Assembly (NCBI GenBank): GCA_030150045.1
Contig: JASLGM010000014.1
Span: 1-22,172 of the forward strand
DNA from: Taishania sp.
Lineage (GTDB): Bacteria; Bacteroidota; Bacteroidia; Flavobacteriales_D; Crocinitomicaceae
DNA: 22,172 nt
Direction: 5' to 3'
A model generated the notes under the pieces. The model was not told where the DNA came from. It worked only from the letters and a program-made list of their open reading frames with translations, and did no database searches. The translations under genes and the position numbers were made by a program. Below are positions 15,493 through 22,172 of this stretch, one piece after another (within the stretch, counting starts at the first letter, position 1; every line of letters begins with the position of its first letter).

Positions 15493-16654
15493 AAAGAAAA
15501 TAGTCGTTATGACCAGCCGCTTCCCTTACCCTTTGGAAAAAGGAGACAAGTTGCGGGCTTACTATCAAATAAAAGAATTGAGTAAGGATTTTGACGTCTA
15601 TTTACTCGCGCTTTCGGACATAGATGTAGATCAAAAATCGATTGATGCCTTGTCTGAGTTTTGTGTACAAATCAATTATTTCCGTTTAAAGAAATGGAAC
15701 ATCTATTTACAAGTTATTCTTTATTTCATTTTAGGAAAATCTATACAAATCGGATATTTTTACAATGTGAAAACAGCTCGTAAAATCAATGGTTTATTAG
15801 CAGAGATTGAACCAGATCACATTTACACTCAACTGATTCGTTGTTGTGAATACACCAAGAATTATCACAAATGTCCTAAAACGTTAGATTACATGGATGC
15901 ACTTTCCATGGGATTTAAGCGTCGAGCAGAAAAAGAACCTTTTTACACGAAGTGGATATTCGAATTAGAAGCAAAACGACTGCAGTACTACGAACGCCGT
16001 ATATTTGATTACTTCGATTACAAAACCATCATTTCAGAACAAGACAAGAAACTTATTTTCCATCCTGATCAACAAGAAATACTTGCCATTCCAAATGGGA
16101 TAGATTTTTCTTTTTTTAATTTTCCCAAGAAAGAAAAACCCATTTACAATCTTGGCTTCATTGGGAATATGAACTACCCACCTAATATTGACGCTGTTTT
16201 ATATTTACATGATAACTATTTACAAAATCATCCAGAAGTATCTTTCCTGATTGCCGGTGCTACACCACATTCAAAAGTATTGGAACTCGGAAAGCGAACA
16301 AACATTCATGTAGCAGGTTGGATAGAAGATATTCGTGAAGCTTATGCTTCCGTAGAAATATTTGTTGCTCCTATGCAAATTGGCACAGGTATGCAAAACA
16401 AATTACTTGAAGCCATGGCCATGGGGTTACCATGCGTTACAACACGTTTAGCAAATAATGCAATTGGAGCAACGCACAAAGAACACATATGGGTCATAGA
16501 AAATAAATTTGAACTCCAAGAAGCTATTGATTACTTAATGAATCACCCAGTAGAAGCACAGCAAATGGGCGGAAAAGGTCAAAAATGGGTAATGGAAAAA
16601 TACAGTTGGAAAAATGCTACAAGCACCCTAAACCAATTAATCCAACCTACATAG
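15479..16654 (+). CDS. GT4-type glycosyltransferase 2, TTG start
   Basis: A 391-residue GT-B enzyme, similar in layout to its upstream neighbour. It begins KKIVVMTSRFPYPLEKGDKL, has FLIAGATPHSKV and VAPMQIGTGMQNKLLEAMAM, the last being the donor-binding motif of GT4 enzymes resembling exopolysaccharide sugar transferases. An in-frame TAG lies at 15470-15472, nine bases before TTG 15479, so only that TTG or the ATG at 15509 can start the gene. The ATG would delete the first beta strand (KKIVVM) and is therefore unlikely; the TTG overlaps the previous gene by 14 nt and suggests reinitiation. Sugar and acceptor unknown. Confidence 0.85.
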   Translation: MSTHRKKIVVMTSRFPYPLEKGDKLRAYYQIKELSKDFDVYLLALSDIDVDQKSIDALSEFCVQINYFRLKKWNIYLQVILYFILGKSIQIGYFYNVKTARKINGLLAEIEPDHIYTQLIRCCEYTKNYHKCPKTLDYMDALSMGFKRRAEKEPFYTKWIFELEAKRLQYYERRIFDYFDYKTIISEQDKKLIFHPDQQEILAIPNGIDFSFFNFPKKEKPIYNLGFIGNMNYPPNIDAVLYLHDNYLQNHPEVSFLIAGATPHSKVLELGKRTNIHVAGWIEDIREAYASVEIFVAPMQIGTGMQNKLLEAMAMGLPCVTTRLANNAIGATHKEHIWVIENKFELQEAIDYLMNHPVEAQQMGGKGQKWVMEKYSWKNATSTLNQLIQPT

Positions 16655-16695
16655 AAATTAAACGTTATTAATGAAATAAATCGCTAAAAATCTTG

Positions 16696-16703
16696 TATTT
16701 TTG
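16696..16703 (+). promoter_or_regulatory. -7 promoter element of ribBA
   Basis: TATTTTTG, exact TAnnTTTG, 18 nt before the ATG. The 67-nt gap is too short for an FMN riboswitch and shows none. Confidence 0.5.
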
Positions 16704-16721
16704 CATAAGTAATAACACATT

Positions 16722-17939
16722 ATGGATATAGTATTAGATTCAATTGAAGAAGCAATTGAAGACATCAAGAAAGGAAAAGTAGTCATTGTTGTTGACGATG
16801 AGGATAGAGAGAATGAAGGTGACTTTATTGCCGCTGCTGAATGTGTATCCCCTGAAATGATAAATTTTATGGCCACTCACGGTAGAGGTTTAATTTGTGC
16901 TCCGCTTACTATTGAGCGTTGCGACGAATTAGAGTTAAACCTTATGGTCAATAACAATACTGTTTTACACGAAACACAATTCACAGTTTCTATCGATTTG
17001 ATTGGAAACGGTTGTACAACTGGAATTTCTGCCCAAGACCGAGCAAAAACCATTAAAGCATTAGTTGAAGGTGACACAAAAGCAAGCGATTTAGGTCGAC
17101 CTGGTCACATCTTCCCTCTTCGTGCTAAACAAGGTGGTGTACTTCGTAGAACAGGCCACACAGAAGCTGCTGTTGATTTAGCACGTTTGGCTGGATTCCA
17201 ACCCGCAGGTATCTTGGTAGAAATTCTAAACGAAGACGGTTCTATGGCTCGCCTTCCTCAATTGATGGAGGTAGCTAAAAAATTTGACCTGAAATTGATT
17301 TCTATCGAGCAATTGATTGAATATCGTTTACACCATGACTCTCTTATCGAGAAAGTGGAAACAGTAGATATGCCAACAGCTGCAGGAGAATTCCAATTGC
17401 ATGCTTACAAGGAAAAACTTACGGGTGATGCGCATGTAGCATTAACAAAAGGAACATGGACTGCAGACGAAAGTGTCTTAGTCCGCGTACATTCTTCTTG
17501 CTTGACAGGAGATGTTTTTGGTTCATGCCGTTGCGATTGCGGCCCTCAATTGGAAAAAGCAATGCAAATGATCGAAGAAGCTGGAAAAGGTGTTATTGTT
17601 TATATGAACCAAGAAGGCCGTGGTATAGGGCTTTTGAATAAAATCAAAGCTTACAAATTACAAGAAGAAGGCCTAGATACAGTAGAAGCGAATCTTAAAC
17701 TTGGATTCAAATCTGATCAACGTGATTACGGTGTTGGTGCACAAATATTACGCGATTTAGGCGTTCAAAAAATGCAATTGATGTCCAACAATCCCAAGAA
17801 AAGAACTGGATTAATTGGTTACGGATTAGAAATCATTGAAAATGTGGCTATTGAAGTCGGACACAATGAGCACAACCACAAATACCTTGAAACAAAACGT
17901 GACAAAATGGGGCACGCATTAAAAAATTTAGATCAATAA
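16722..17939 (+). CDS. ribBA: bifunctional 3,4-dihydroxy-2-butanone-4-phosphate synthase / GTP cyclohydrolase II
   Basis: A 405-residue fusion for the two entry steps of riboflavin synthesis. Residues 1-200 are the RibB domain: DDEDRENEGDF (about 25-35) with the magnesium-binding acidic residues, THGRGLICAPLT, and RPGHIFPLRA; it forms dihydroxybutanone phosphate from ribulose 5-phosphate. Residues about 208-405 are the RibA domain: the zinc cysteines Cys260, Cys271 and Cys273 in CLTGDVFGSCRCDCG, and NQEGRGIGLL; it opens GTP to the pyrimidine precursor. All hallmark residues are intact in both halves. It has its own promoter and is followed after one nucleotide by the ABC ATPase, so they share a transcript without an obvious metabolic link. 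Confidence 0.96.
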   Translation: MDIVLDSIEEAIEDIKKGKVVIVVDDEDRENEGDFIAAAECVSPEMINFMATHGRGLICAPLTIERCDELELNLMVNNNTVLHETQFTVSIDLIGNGCTTGISAQDRAKTIKALVEGDTKASDLGRPGHIFPLRAKQGGVLRRTGHTEAAVDLARLAGFQPAGILVEILNEDGSMARLPQLMEVAKKFDLKLISIEQLIEYRLHHDSLIEKVETVDMPTAAGEFQLHAYKEKLTGDAHVALTKGTWTADESVLVRVHSSCLTGDVFGSCRCDCGPQLEKAMQMIEEAGKGVIVYMNQEGRGIGLLNKIKAYKLQEEGLDTVEANLKLGFKSDQRDYGVGAQILRDLGVQKMQLMSNNPKKRTGLIGYGLEIIENVAIEVGHNEHNHKYLETKRDKMGHALKNLDQ

Positions 17940-17940
17940 G

Positions 17941-18597
17941 ATGATTTTAAAGGCTTCGGGAATCACCAAAAGTTACGAAAAACTTCCTATCCTGAAAGGA
18001 ATTGACTTGACGATTGACGCAGGGGAAATTGTTTCCATTGTAGGATCTTCCGGAGCAGGAAAAACAACTTTATTACAAATATTAGGTACCTTGGACAAAC
18101 CAGACCAAGGTACTCTTTTTATAAATGAAGTGGCACCTTTTTCTTTAAACCCAAAGAAAATTGCACAATTCAGAAATCAACAATTGGGCTTTGTGTTTCA
18201 ATTCCATCAATTACTACCAGAATTTACAGCTTTAGAAAATGCTGCAATGCCCGCACTTATTGCTGGTGACACAAAAGCTGTAGCCATGGACAAAGCCAAA
18301 TTAATCTTGGATCGATTGGGCCTCAATCACCGATACGATCACAAACCGAATCAATTATCGGGTGGGGAGCAACAACGTGTAGCTGTTGGTCGTTCGTTGA
18401 TAAACCGTCCGAGTATAATTTTTGCCGACGAACCTTCTGGAAACCTTGACACCAATAACTCTCAAGAATTACATCAACTGTTTTTTGAGTTGCGTCAGGA
18501 GCTAAAACAGACCTTTGTTATTGTTACCCATAACGAACAATTGGCAACTTTAGCGGATAGAAAGATTGTAATGAAGGATGGTTTAATCGTAGAATAA
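17941..18597 (+). CDS. lolD: LolD-like ABC transporter ATP-binding protein
   Basis: A 218-residue ABC ATPase of the LolD/MacB/FtsE type. Walker A GSSGAGKT (35-42), Q-loop Gln87 in FVFQFHQLLPEFTALEN, signature LSGGEQQRVAVGRS (139-152), Walker B IIFADEPSGNLD (159-170) and switch His197 (VTHNEQ). LolD powers release of lipoproteins from the inner membrane to the carrier LolA. The permeases LolC/LolE are not in the window, so the assignment rests on sequence type; MacB-like export is the main alternative. It lies one nucleotide after ribBA. Length is normal (about 220-230 residues). Confidence 0.8.
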   Translation: MILKASGITKSYEKLPILKGIDLTIDAGEIVSIVGSSGAGKTTLLQILGTLDKPDQGTLFINEVAPFSLNPKKIAQFRNQQLGFVFQFHQLLPEFTALENAAMPALIAGDTKAVAMDKAKLILDRLGLNHRYDHKPNQLSGGEQQRVAVGRSLINRPSIIFADEPSGNLDTNNSQELHQLFFELRQELKQTFVIVTHNEQLATLADRKIVMKDGLIVE

Positions 18598-18656
18598 TTT
18601 CCTTTATATCGTATAAATCTTCAATTTCAATTTGCGCTTTTTCTTGCAAACCGATT

Positions 18657-18935
18657 CCGCGTTAGGGATACAAATGGAAAGCTTTTTTGTGAAGTATGAG
18701 CAAAAAACTTGCAATGGATAGCCCGACCCGACTCCAATATACTTGGAGAGAGGGAAACGCCCAAAATACAATAAAACTTTTCTTTATTTGGCAGCCATTT
18801 CGGTCTACAAGCTTTAGTAAACTTCTGTAAACACTTGTTTGTACTGCTTTACACGTGCTTCCACTGGTCGCAGTGCAAACCTAACAAACATATGTATTTA
18901 CAGTTCATTTAGCTACCGCTTTTCGCCCGAGCTGA
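18657..18935 (+). repeat. interspersed structured intergenic repeat, copy B
   Basis: A 279-nt element in the 392-nt gap between the convergent lolD-like and ABC-F genes, in the same orientation as copy A. Blocks: 18657-18670, 18676-18694, 18700-18711, 18718-18727, 18756-18766, 18787-18822, 18852-18876, 18908-18916 and a CCCGAGCTGA end, with the order of copy A. The clearest hairpins are TTTTTTG/CAAAAAA (bulged C, AAG/CTT below), CTCCAA/TTGGAG (18732-18737, 18743-18748) and CACTG-GTCG-CAGTG (18861-18875 region). No coding frame. The first 59 nt of the gap hold nothing recognisable except AACCGATTC (18649-18657), the inverted match of GAATCGGTT at the far end of copy A. Confidence 0.8.
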
Positions 18936-18975
18936 AAAAAAAAGAGCGTACCTATTCATGTACACTCTTTTATCT
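18933..18975. terminator. terminator of the ABC-F gene, probably bidirectional
   Basis: Stem AAAGAG-C-GTAC / GTAC-A-CTCTTT (18941-18951, 18960-18970) with one C/A mismatch and an eight-base loop. On the minus strand it is followed by nine T, a good terminator for the ABC-F gene that ends at 18990; on the plus strand a weaker U-rich run follows. Its minus-strand T-tract touches the end of repeat copy B. Confidence 0.75.
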
Positions 18976-18989
18976 TTTCGTTAACGGTA

Positions 18990-20621
18990 TTATTTTTCTA
19001 TTTCCTTAAGATTTTCCATCTTTTTCAAAGCTAGAAATCCTTTAATATCTTCAAAATGCTCTTTCACTCTTTTGTTTCCAAATTCAAACACTTTTTCAGC
19101 CAATCCATCTAAGAAATCACGGTCGTGAGAAACCAAAACTACTGTTCCTTCAAAGTCCTTGATTGCCTCTTTAATAATGTCTTTTGTTTTCATATCCAAG
19201 TGGTTCGTCGGCTCATCTAGAATCAATAAATTGTAGGGTTCCAAGAGTAACTTAACCATCGCCAATCGTGTTTTTTCACCTCCTGAAAGCACTTTTACTT
19301 TCTTATTTATGTCATCTCCTGAAAACATAAAGGCACCCAAAATGCTTTTCACTTGCGTGCGAATATCACCTTCCGCGATACGATCAACAGTCTCAAAAAT
19401 AGTCATGGATTCATCCAATAAAGAAGCCTGATTCTGAGCAAAATAACCAATCTTAGCATTGTGCCCAAGTTCCATCTTCCCTTGAAAATCTATTTCATTC
19501 ATGATTGCCTTTATCATGGTTGATTTTCCTTCCCCATTTTTACCTACAAAGGCAACTTTTTGTCCACGTTCAATGACCATATTTGCATCATTAAACACGA
19601 CATGGTCACCATATTGTTTGTGTAAACCTTCTACAATAATTGGATATTGCCCTGACCTCGGTGCTGGTGGAAATTTCAAACGTAAAGCGGAAGTATCTAC
19701 TTCGTCTACTTGAATAATGTCGAGTTTTTCAAGCATTTTCACACGTGATTGCACTTGTAACGTTTTTGAATACGTTCCTTTAAATCGTTCAATAAACTCT
19801 TTATTTTCGGCAATCATTTTTTGTTGCTCTTCGTATTGTTTTTGTTGTTGCGCTCTACGCTCTTGACGTAAAACCAAATAATCAGAATACTTAGCTTTAT
19901 AGTCGTAGATACGCCCCATTGTCACCTCTATCGTACGATTGGTTATGTTATCTACAAATGTTTTATCATGGGAAATCACCATTACTGCTTTAGCGCTATT
20001 TTTCAAGAAATCTTCTAACCATTGAATAGATTCGATATCCAAGTGATTTGTCGGCTCATCAAGCAAAACAAGATCTGGTTTTTTCAATAGCAATTTTGCC
20101 AATTCGATGCGCATTCTCCATCCTCCAGAAAATTCGCTTGTTGGCCGATCAAGATCTTCTTGCGAAAACCCCATTCCTTTTAATACTTTTTCTACTTCAG
20201 CTTCGTAATTTACCTCTTCGATTGAATAGAATTTTTCACTCAATTCAGAAACCCTTTCGATTAGCTTCATGTAATCATCACTTTCATAATCAGTTCTTAT
20301 GGTCAACTGTTCATTGATGTGTTCGATTTCTGTTTTCATTTCAAAAATTTCCTTGTACGCTTTGGCCGCTTCATCCCTAACGGTTGCGTCATCCTCGGTC
20401 AACAAGTGTTGAGGTAGATAGACAATCACGGCATCTTTTGGAGCCGCAATAGATCCTGAAGAGGGTTTGTCTAAACCTGCTACAATTTTTAGCAAGGTTG
20501 ATTTTCCTGCTCCATTTTTTCCCATCAATGCAATTTTATCATTTTCATTAATGGCGAAATTAACTCCGCTAAACAAGGTTGTTGGTCCAAACTGAACAGA
20601 TAATTCTGAAACTGTAATCAT
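18990..20621 (-). CDS. ABC-F family ATPase (YbiT-like)
   Basis: A 543-residue soluble protein with two ABC domains and no membrane part. First domain: Walker A GKNGAGKST (34-42), signature FSGGWRMR (164-171), Walker B LVLLDEPTNHLD (184-195). A charged alpha-helical linker (about 240-320, QERRAQQQKQYEEQQK) is the P-site tRNA interaction motif of ABC-F factors. Second domain: GKNGEGKST (360-368), LSGGEKTR (445-452), LLILDEPTNHLD (465-476). ABC-F proteins act at the ribosomal E site in translation control or antibiotic protection. The short C-terminus and length match YbiT-type housekeeping members rather than Uup (which has a coiled C-terminal domain). A resistance role cannot be excluded by sequence. 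Confidence 0.92.
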   Translation of the reverse strand: MITVSELSVQFGPTTLFSGVNFAINENDKIALMGKNGAGKSTLLKIVAGLDKPSSGSIAAPKDAVIVYLPQHLLTEDDATVRDEAAKAYKEIFEMKTEIEHINEQLTIRTDYESDDYMKLIERVSELSEKFYSIEEVNYEAEVEKVLKGMGFSQEDLDRPTSEFSGGWRMRIELAKLLLKKPDLVLLDEPTNHLDIESIQWLEDFLKNSAKAVMVISHDKTFVDNITNRTIEVTMGRIYDYKAKYSDYLVLRQERRAQQQKQYEEQQKMIAENKEFIERFKGTYSKTLQVQSRVKMLEKLDIIQVDEVDTSALRLKFPPAPRSGQYPIIVEGLHKQYGDHVVFNDANMVIERGQKVAFVGKNGEGKSTMIKAIMNEIDFQGKMELGHNAKIGYFAQNQASLLDESMTIFETVDRIAEGDIRTQVKSILGAFMFSGDDINKKVKVLSGGEKTRLAMVKLLLEPYNLLILDEPTNHLDMKTKDIIKEAIKDFEGTVVLVSHDRDFLDGLAEKVFEFGNKRVKEHFEDIKGFLALKKMENLKEIEK

Positions 20622-20641
20622 AAATCAATTAAAAAGTTCCG

Positions 20642-20649
20642 CAAAGATA
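20642..20649 (-). promoter_or_regulatory. -7 promoter element of the ABC-F gene
   Basis: TATCTTTG on the minus strand, exact TAnnTTTG, 20 nt before the ATG. No well-spaced TTG. Confidence 0.45.
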
Positions 20650-20748
20650 ATAACTTCTTGCTTTTAGATTGGATTCCTAAAAAAAGCTTGTGTTAGAAGA
20701 ACTAAAGTAATGAGCAGAATTATCGATAACTTTATAAAAAAAAGAAAG

Positions 20749-21444
20749 ATGATTACAGTGAAAATTTGGAGCGACCTTATGTGTCCGTTCTGTTATATTG
20801 GGAAAAACAATTTAACACAAGCGATTTCGGATTTGAATCTTGGGGATCAAGTGGAGATAGAATGGAAATCATTTCAATTAGACCCTACAATTCCTGAAGA
20901 TATTGATCAAACCAACCTAGCCTACTTATCTCAATCTAAAGGATGGTCTTTGGAGCAAACAAAAGAAATGCTTCAGCATGTAACAGACATGGGGAAAGGT
21001 TCAGGTGTTGATTTTCAGTTTGAGAACCAAAAAGTAACCAACAGTTTAAAAGCCCATAGAATCTTAAAACTTGCCCAAGACAAAGGATTAGGAGACAAAG
21101 CACAATCGTTGTTGTTCAAGGCATATTTTACAGATGGTGTTGATTTCAATGATCCTTTAGAATTACAAAAACTAGGTCAACAAATTGGTTTGAGTATCGC
21201 AGATTTAGAAGCTGTAAAATCGGATGATGATATGCTTTATCGCATAAAGAATGACATTTCAGAAGCACAACATGTTGGTGTTAGAGGTGTACCTTTCTTT
21301 GTATTCAATGACAAATATGCGATTTCCGGAGCGCAACCATCTGCTGCATTTGGCGAATGTTTACAAACCTTATTAGATGAAAATAAGCCTACTCCATTTG
21401 GTGAAAATACAGGAGGAAGCTGTTCTGTTGACGGTTGTGAATAA
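20749..21444 (+). CDS. FrnE-like DsbA-family oxidoreductase
   Basis: From the ATG at 20749 the protein has 231 residues with a thioredoxin-type active site C12-P-F-C15 (WSDLMCPFCYIG), EIEWKSFQLDP, the helical insert SLKAHRILKLAQDKGLG, and the cis-Pro loop GVRGVPFFVF followed by AISGAQP. It also ends with a Cys225-x4-Cys230 pair, as in Deinococcus FrnE, where the CX4C pair works with the CXXC. No signal peptide is seen, so it is probably cytoplasmic, unlike true DsbA. It would reduce or isomerise disulfides, or act on glutathione-like adducts. An ATG 13 codons upstream (20710) is possible but adds a basic segment absent from the family. It converges on the next gene with three nucleotides between stops. 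Confidence 0.87.
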   Translation: MITVKIWSDLMCPFCYIGKNNLTQAISDLNLGDQVEIEWKSFQLDPTIPEDIDQTNLAYLSQSKGWSLEQTKEMLQHVTDMGKGSGVDFQFENQKVTNSLKAHRILKLAQDKGLGDKAQSLLFKAYFTDGVDFNDPLELQKLGQQIGLSIADLEAVKSDDDMLYRIKNDISEAQHVGVRGVPFFVFNDKYAISGAQPSAAFGECLQTLLDENKPTPFGENTGGSCSVDGCE

Positions 21445-21447
21445 CCC

Positions 21448-21975
21448 TTAAACCATTTCTACTCCATTTTCAACGGTGTATTGCATCAGCGTTTCGTAGA
21501 TATCATTAATACTTGTTTCATAAAACGAGGCGCTGATGACAAAAGGTGTTCCCCAAACCATCCATTTCACCCAAATAATTAAAGTTATTAAAGGATTGGT
21601 TCTCTTTATAAATTTTTGTGGTTCTTTTAAGTAGATTTTTATCATATCTACATTCCCTTTTCGGTGACGTTTAATGTGGCTGATATCTTCCCATTGAATG
21701 CGTCCTATGGCTACATTTGAAGAAGCGTCTAAAATTCCTAAACTCGAAATTCTTATCGCTTGATGGTCGTTCCATCTATAAGGTGCGATTGCAAACAATA
21801 ATACATTTGTGAATGTTATCAGAAGGAATAAGCATAAATAATCCATTGGAATTCCTGTTTTTACATCGAAAAGTAATCTTACAATGATGAATTCAATGAA
21901 AATAAGGTTCAAAACAAAGATAATGAGAACAAGTCGCTTTATGGACGTATTGTAATATACGATAAGAGATTTCAT
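21448..21975 (-). CDS. STM3941-like two-helix membrane protein
   Basis: From the ATG at 21975 the protein has 175 residues. Two membrane helices (about 14-35 and 45-65) are followed by the PH-like pattern of this family: AIRISSLGILDASSNVAIGRIQWEDISHIKRHRKGNVDMIKIYL, with the WEDI core, and a third hydrophobic stretch (LITLIIWVKWMVWGTPFVIS). The family has no established function. The frame stays open to a GTG at 22044 inside the fabI terminator hairpin, which is rejected as start because the promoter lies downstream of it. Confidence 0.7.
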   Translation of the reverse strand: MKSLIVYYNTSIKRLVLIIFVLNLIFIEFIIVRLLFDVKTGIPMDYLCLFLLITFTNVLLFAIAPYRWNDHQAIRISSLGILDASSNVAIGRIQWEDISHIKRHRKGNVDMIKIYLKEPQKFIKRTNPLITLIIWVKWMVWGTPFVISASFYETSINDIYETLMQYTVENGVEMV

Positions 21976-22001
21976 CAGTGAGTTCAGTAAAATAATGTCC
22001 T

Positions 22002-22032
22002 CAAAAATAATACTTACCTTGCATTTATACAA
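22002..22032 (-). promoter_or_regulatory. promoter of the STM3941-like gene
   Basis: Minus-strand TTG (22030-22032), a 20-nt spacer and TATTTTTG (22002-22009), exact TAnnTTTG, with a leader of about 25 nt. The -33 TTG borders the T-tract of the fabI terminator. Confidence 0.6.
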
Positions 22033-22061
22033 AAAAAAAGCCACTCAATTGAGTGGCTTTT
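22031..22061 (-). terminator. rho-independent terminator of fabI
   Basis: Perfect 11-bp stem AAAAGCCACTC / GAGTGGCTTTT (22036-22046, 22051-22061), loop AATT, followed on the minus strand by a run of nine T. It lies 20 nt after the fabI stop. Confidence 0.9.
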
Positions 22062-22080
22062 AGTCTATTTTCTTCGATTC

Positions 22081-22172
22081 CTAATCATCGAATCGGTCCA
22101 TAACAGCTTGTGTTACTCCTGTAGAAGAGAAACCTCCATCATGGAATAAATTTTGCATAGTTACATATCTTG
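22081..22172 (-). CDS. fabI: enoyl-ACP reductase FabI, C-terminal fragment
   Basis: Only the last 29 codons and the TAG stop (22081-22083) are inside the window; the frame is open to the right edge. The visible peptide is RYVTMQNLFHDGGFSSTGVT followed by nine residues to the stop. VTMQNLFHDGGFSxxGV is the conserved C-terminal strand and tail of the Bacteroidota-type FabI, a short-chain dehydrogenase that performs the last reduction in each fatty-acid elongation cycle. Catalytic Tyr/Lys residues lie outside the window. Confidence 0.8.
   Translation of the reverse strand, partial: RYVTMQNLFHDGGFSSTGVTQAVMDRFDD

Noticed and set aside
16655..16721. FMN riboswitch upstream of ribBA
   Set aside because: The gap has 67 nt with no conserved aptamer-like elements and a -7 promoter close to the start.
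18990..20621. ABC-F protein as an antibiotic resistance determinant
   Set aside because: The length and linker fit housekeeping YbiT-type members and there is no resistance or mobility context.
21976..22044. GTG-initiated N-terminal extension of the STM3941-like protein
   Set aside because: It starts inside the fabI terminator and upstream of the gene's own promoter.

Overview
The window is low-GC chromosomal DNA of a Bacteroidota member, most likely a flavobacterium (Flavobacteriales, possibly near Fluviicola/Crocinitomicaceae; the genus is a guess). The evidence is a secreted protein with a type IX secretion (T9SS) C-terminal sorting domain, exact matches to the Bacteroidota -7 promoter element TAnnTTTG upstream of many genes, no obvious Shine-Dalgarno sequences, a Bacteroidota-type START-like protein beside an LptF/LptG permease, and a divergent FabI C-terminus.

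Layout. 1-5260: a truncated MFS transporter (minus), a small lipoprotein (plus), a strong bidirectional terminator, a very large glycine-rich secreted T9SS substrate (minus) and a small three-helix membrane protein. 5437-7876: a polyamine unit made of a one-polypeptide SAM decarboxylase-spermidine synthase fusion followed by an agmatinase-type ureohydrolase, each with its own terminator. 7918-9277: a mono-haem lipoprotein one nucleotide ahead of a short class III CoA-transferase. 9315-10940: a membrane protein and a DUF481-like outer-membrane barrel (both minus). 10941-11501: a 487-nt non-coding gap holding repeat copy A, then a tRNA with CAU anticodon (minus). 11570-12781: a divergent pair, an ICMT/PEMT-like membrane methyltransferase and a START-like protein. 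12839-16654: LptF/LptG permease and two overlapping GT4 glycosyltransferases, read as one operon for the envelope. 16722-18597: RibBA and a LolD-like ABC ATPase, one nucleotide apart. 18598-18989: non-coding, with repeat copy B. 18990-20621: ABC-F ATPase (minus). 20749-22172: FrnE-like DsbA oxidoreductase, an STM3941-like membrane protein and the last 29 residues of FabI.

Most of the window is core metabolism and envelope housekeeping. The part the genes do not explain is a pair of diverged, same-orientation intergenic elements of about 270-280 nt (11080-11345 and 18657-18935). They share eight conserved blocks, can form the same branched fold in the 5' half although one hairpin differs in sequence, and have possible terminal inverted-repeat remnants. 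Similar strings seem familiar to me from other flavobacterial intergenic regions, but I could not check this. It is the best candidate for something undescribed. The SpeD-SpeE fusion is the most distinctive protein. I see no CRISPR array, insertion sequence, transposase, phage module or defence system.
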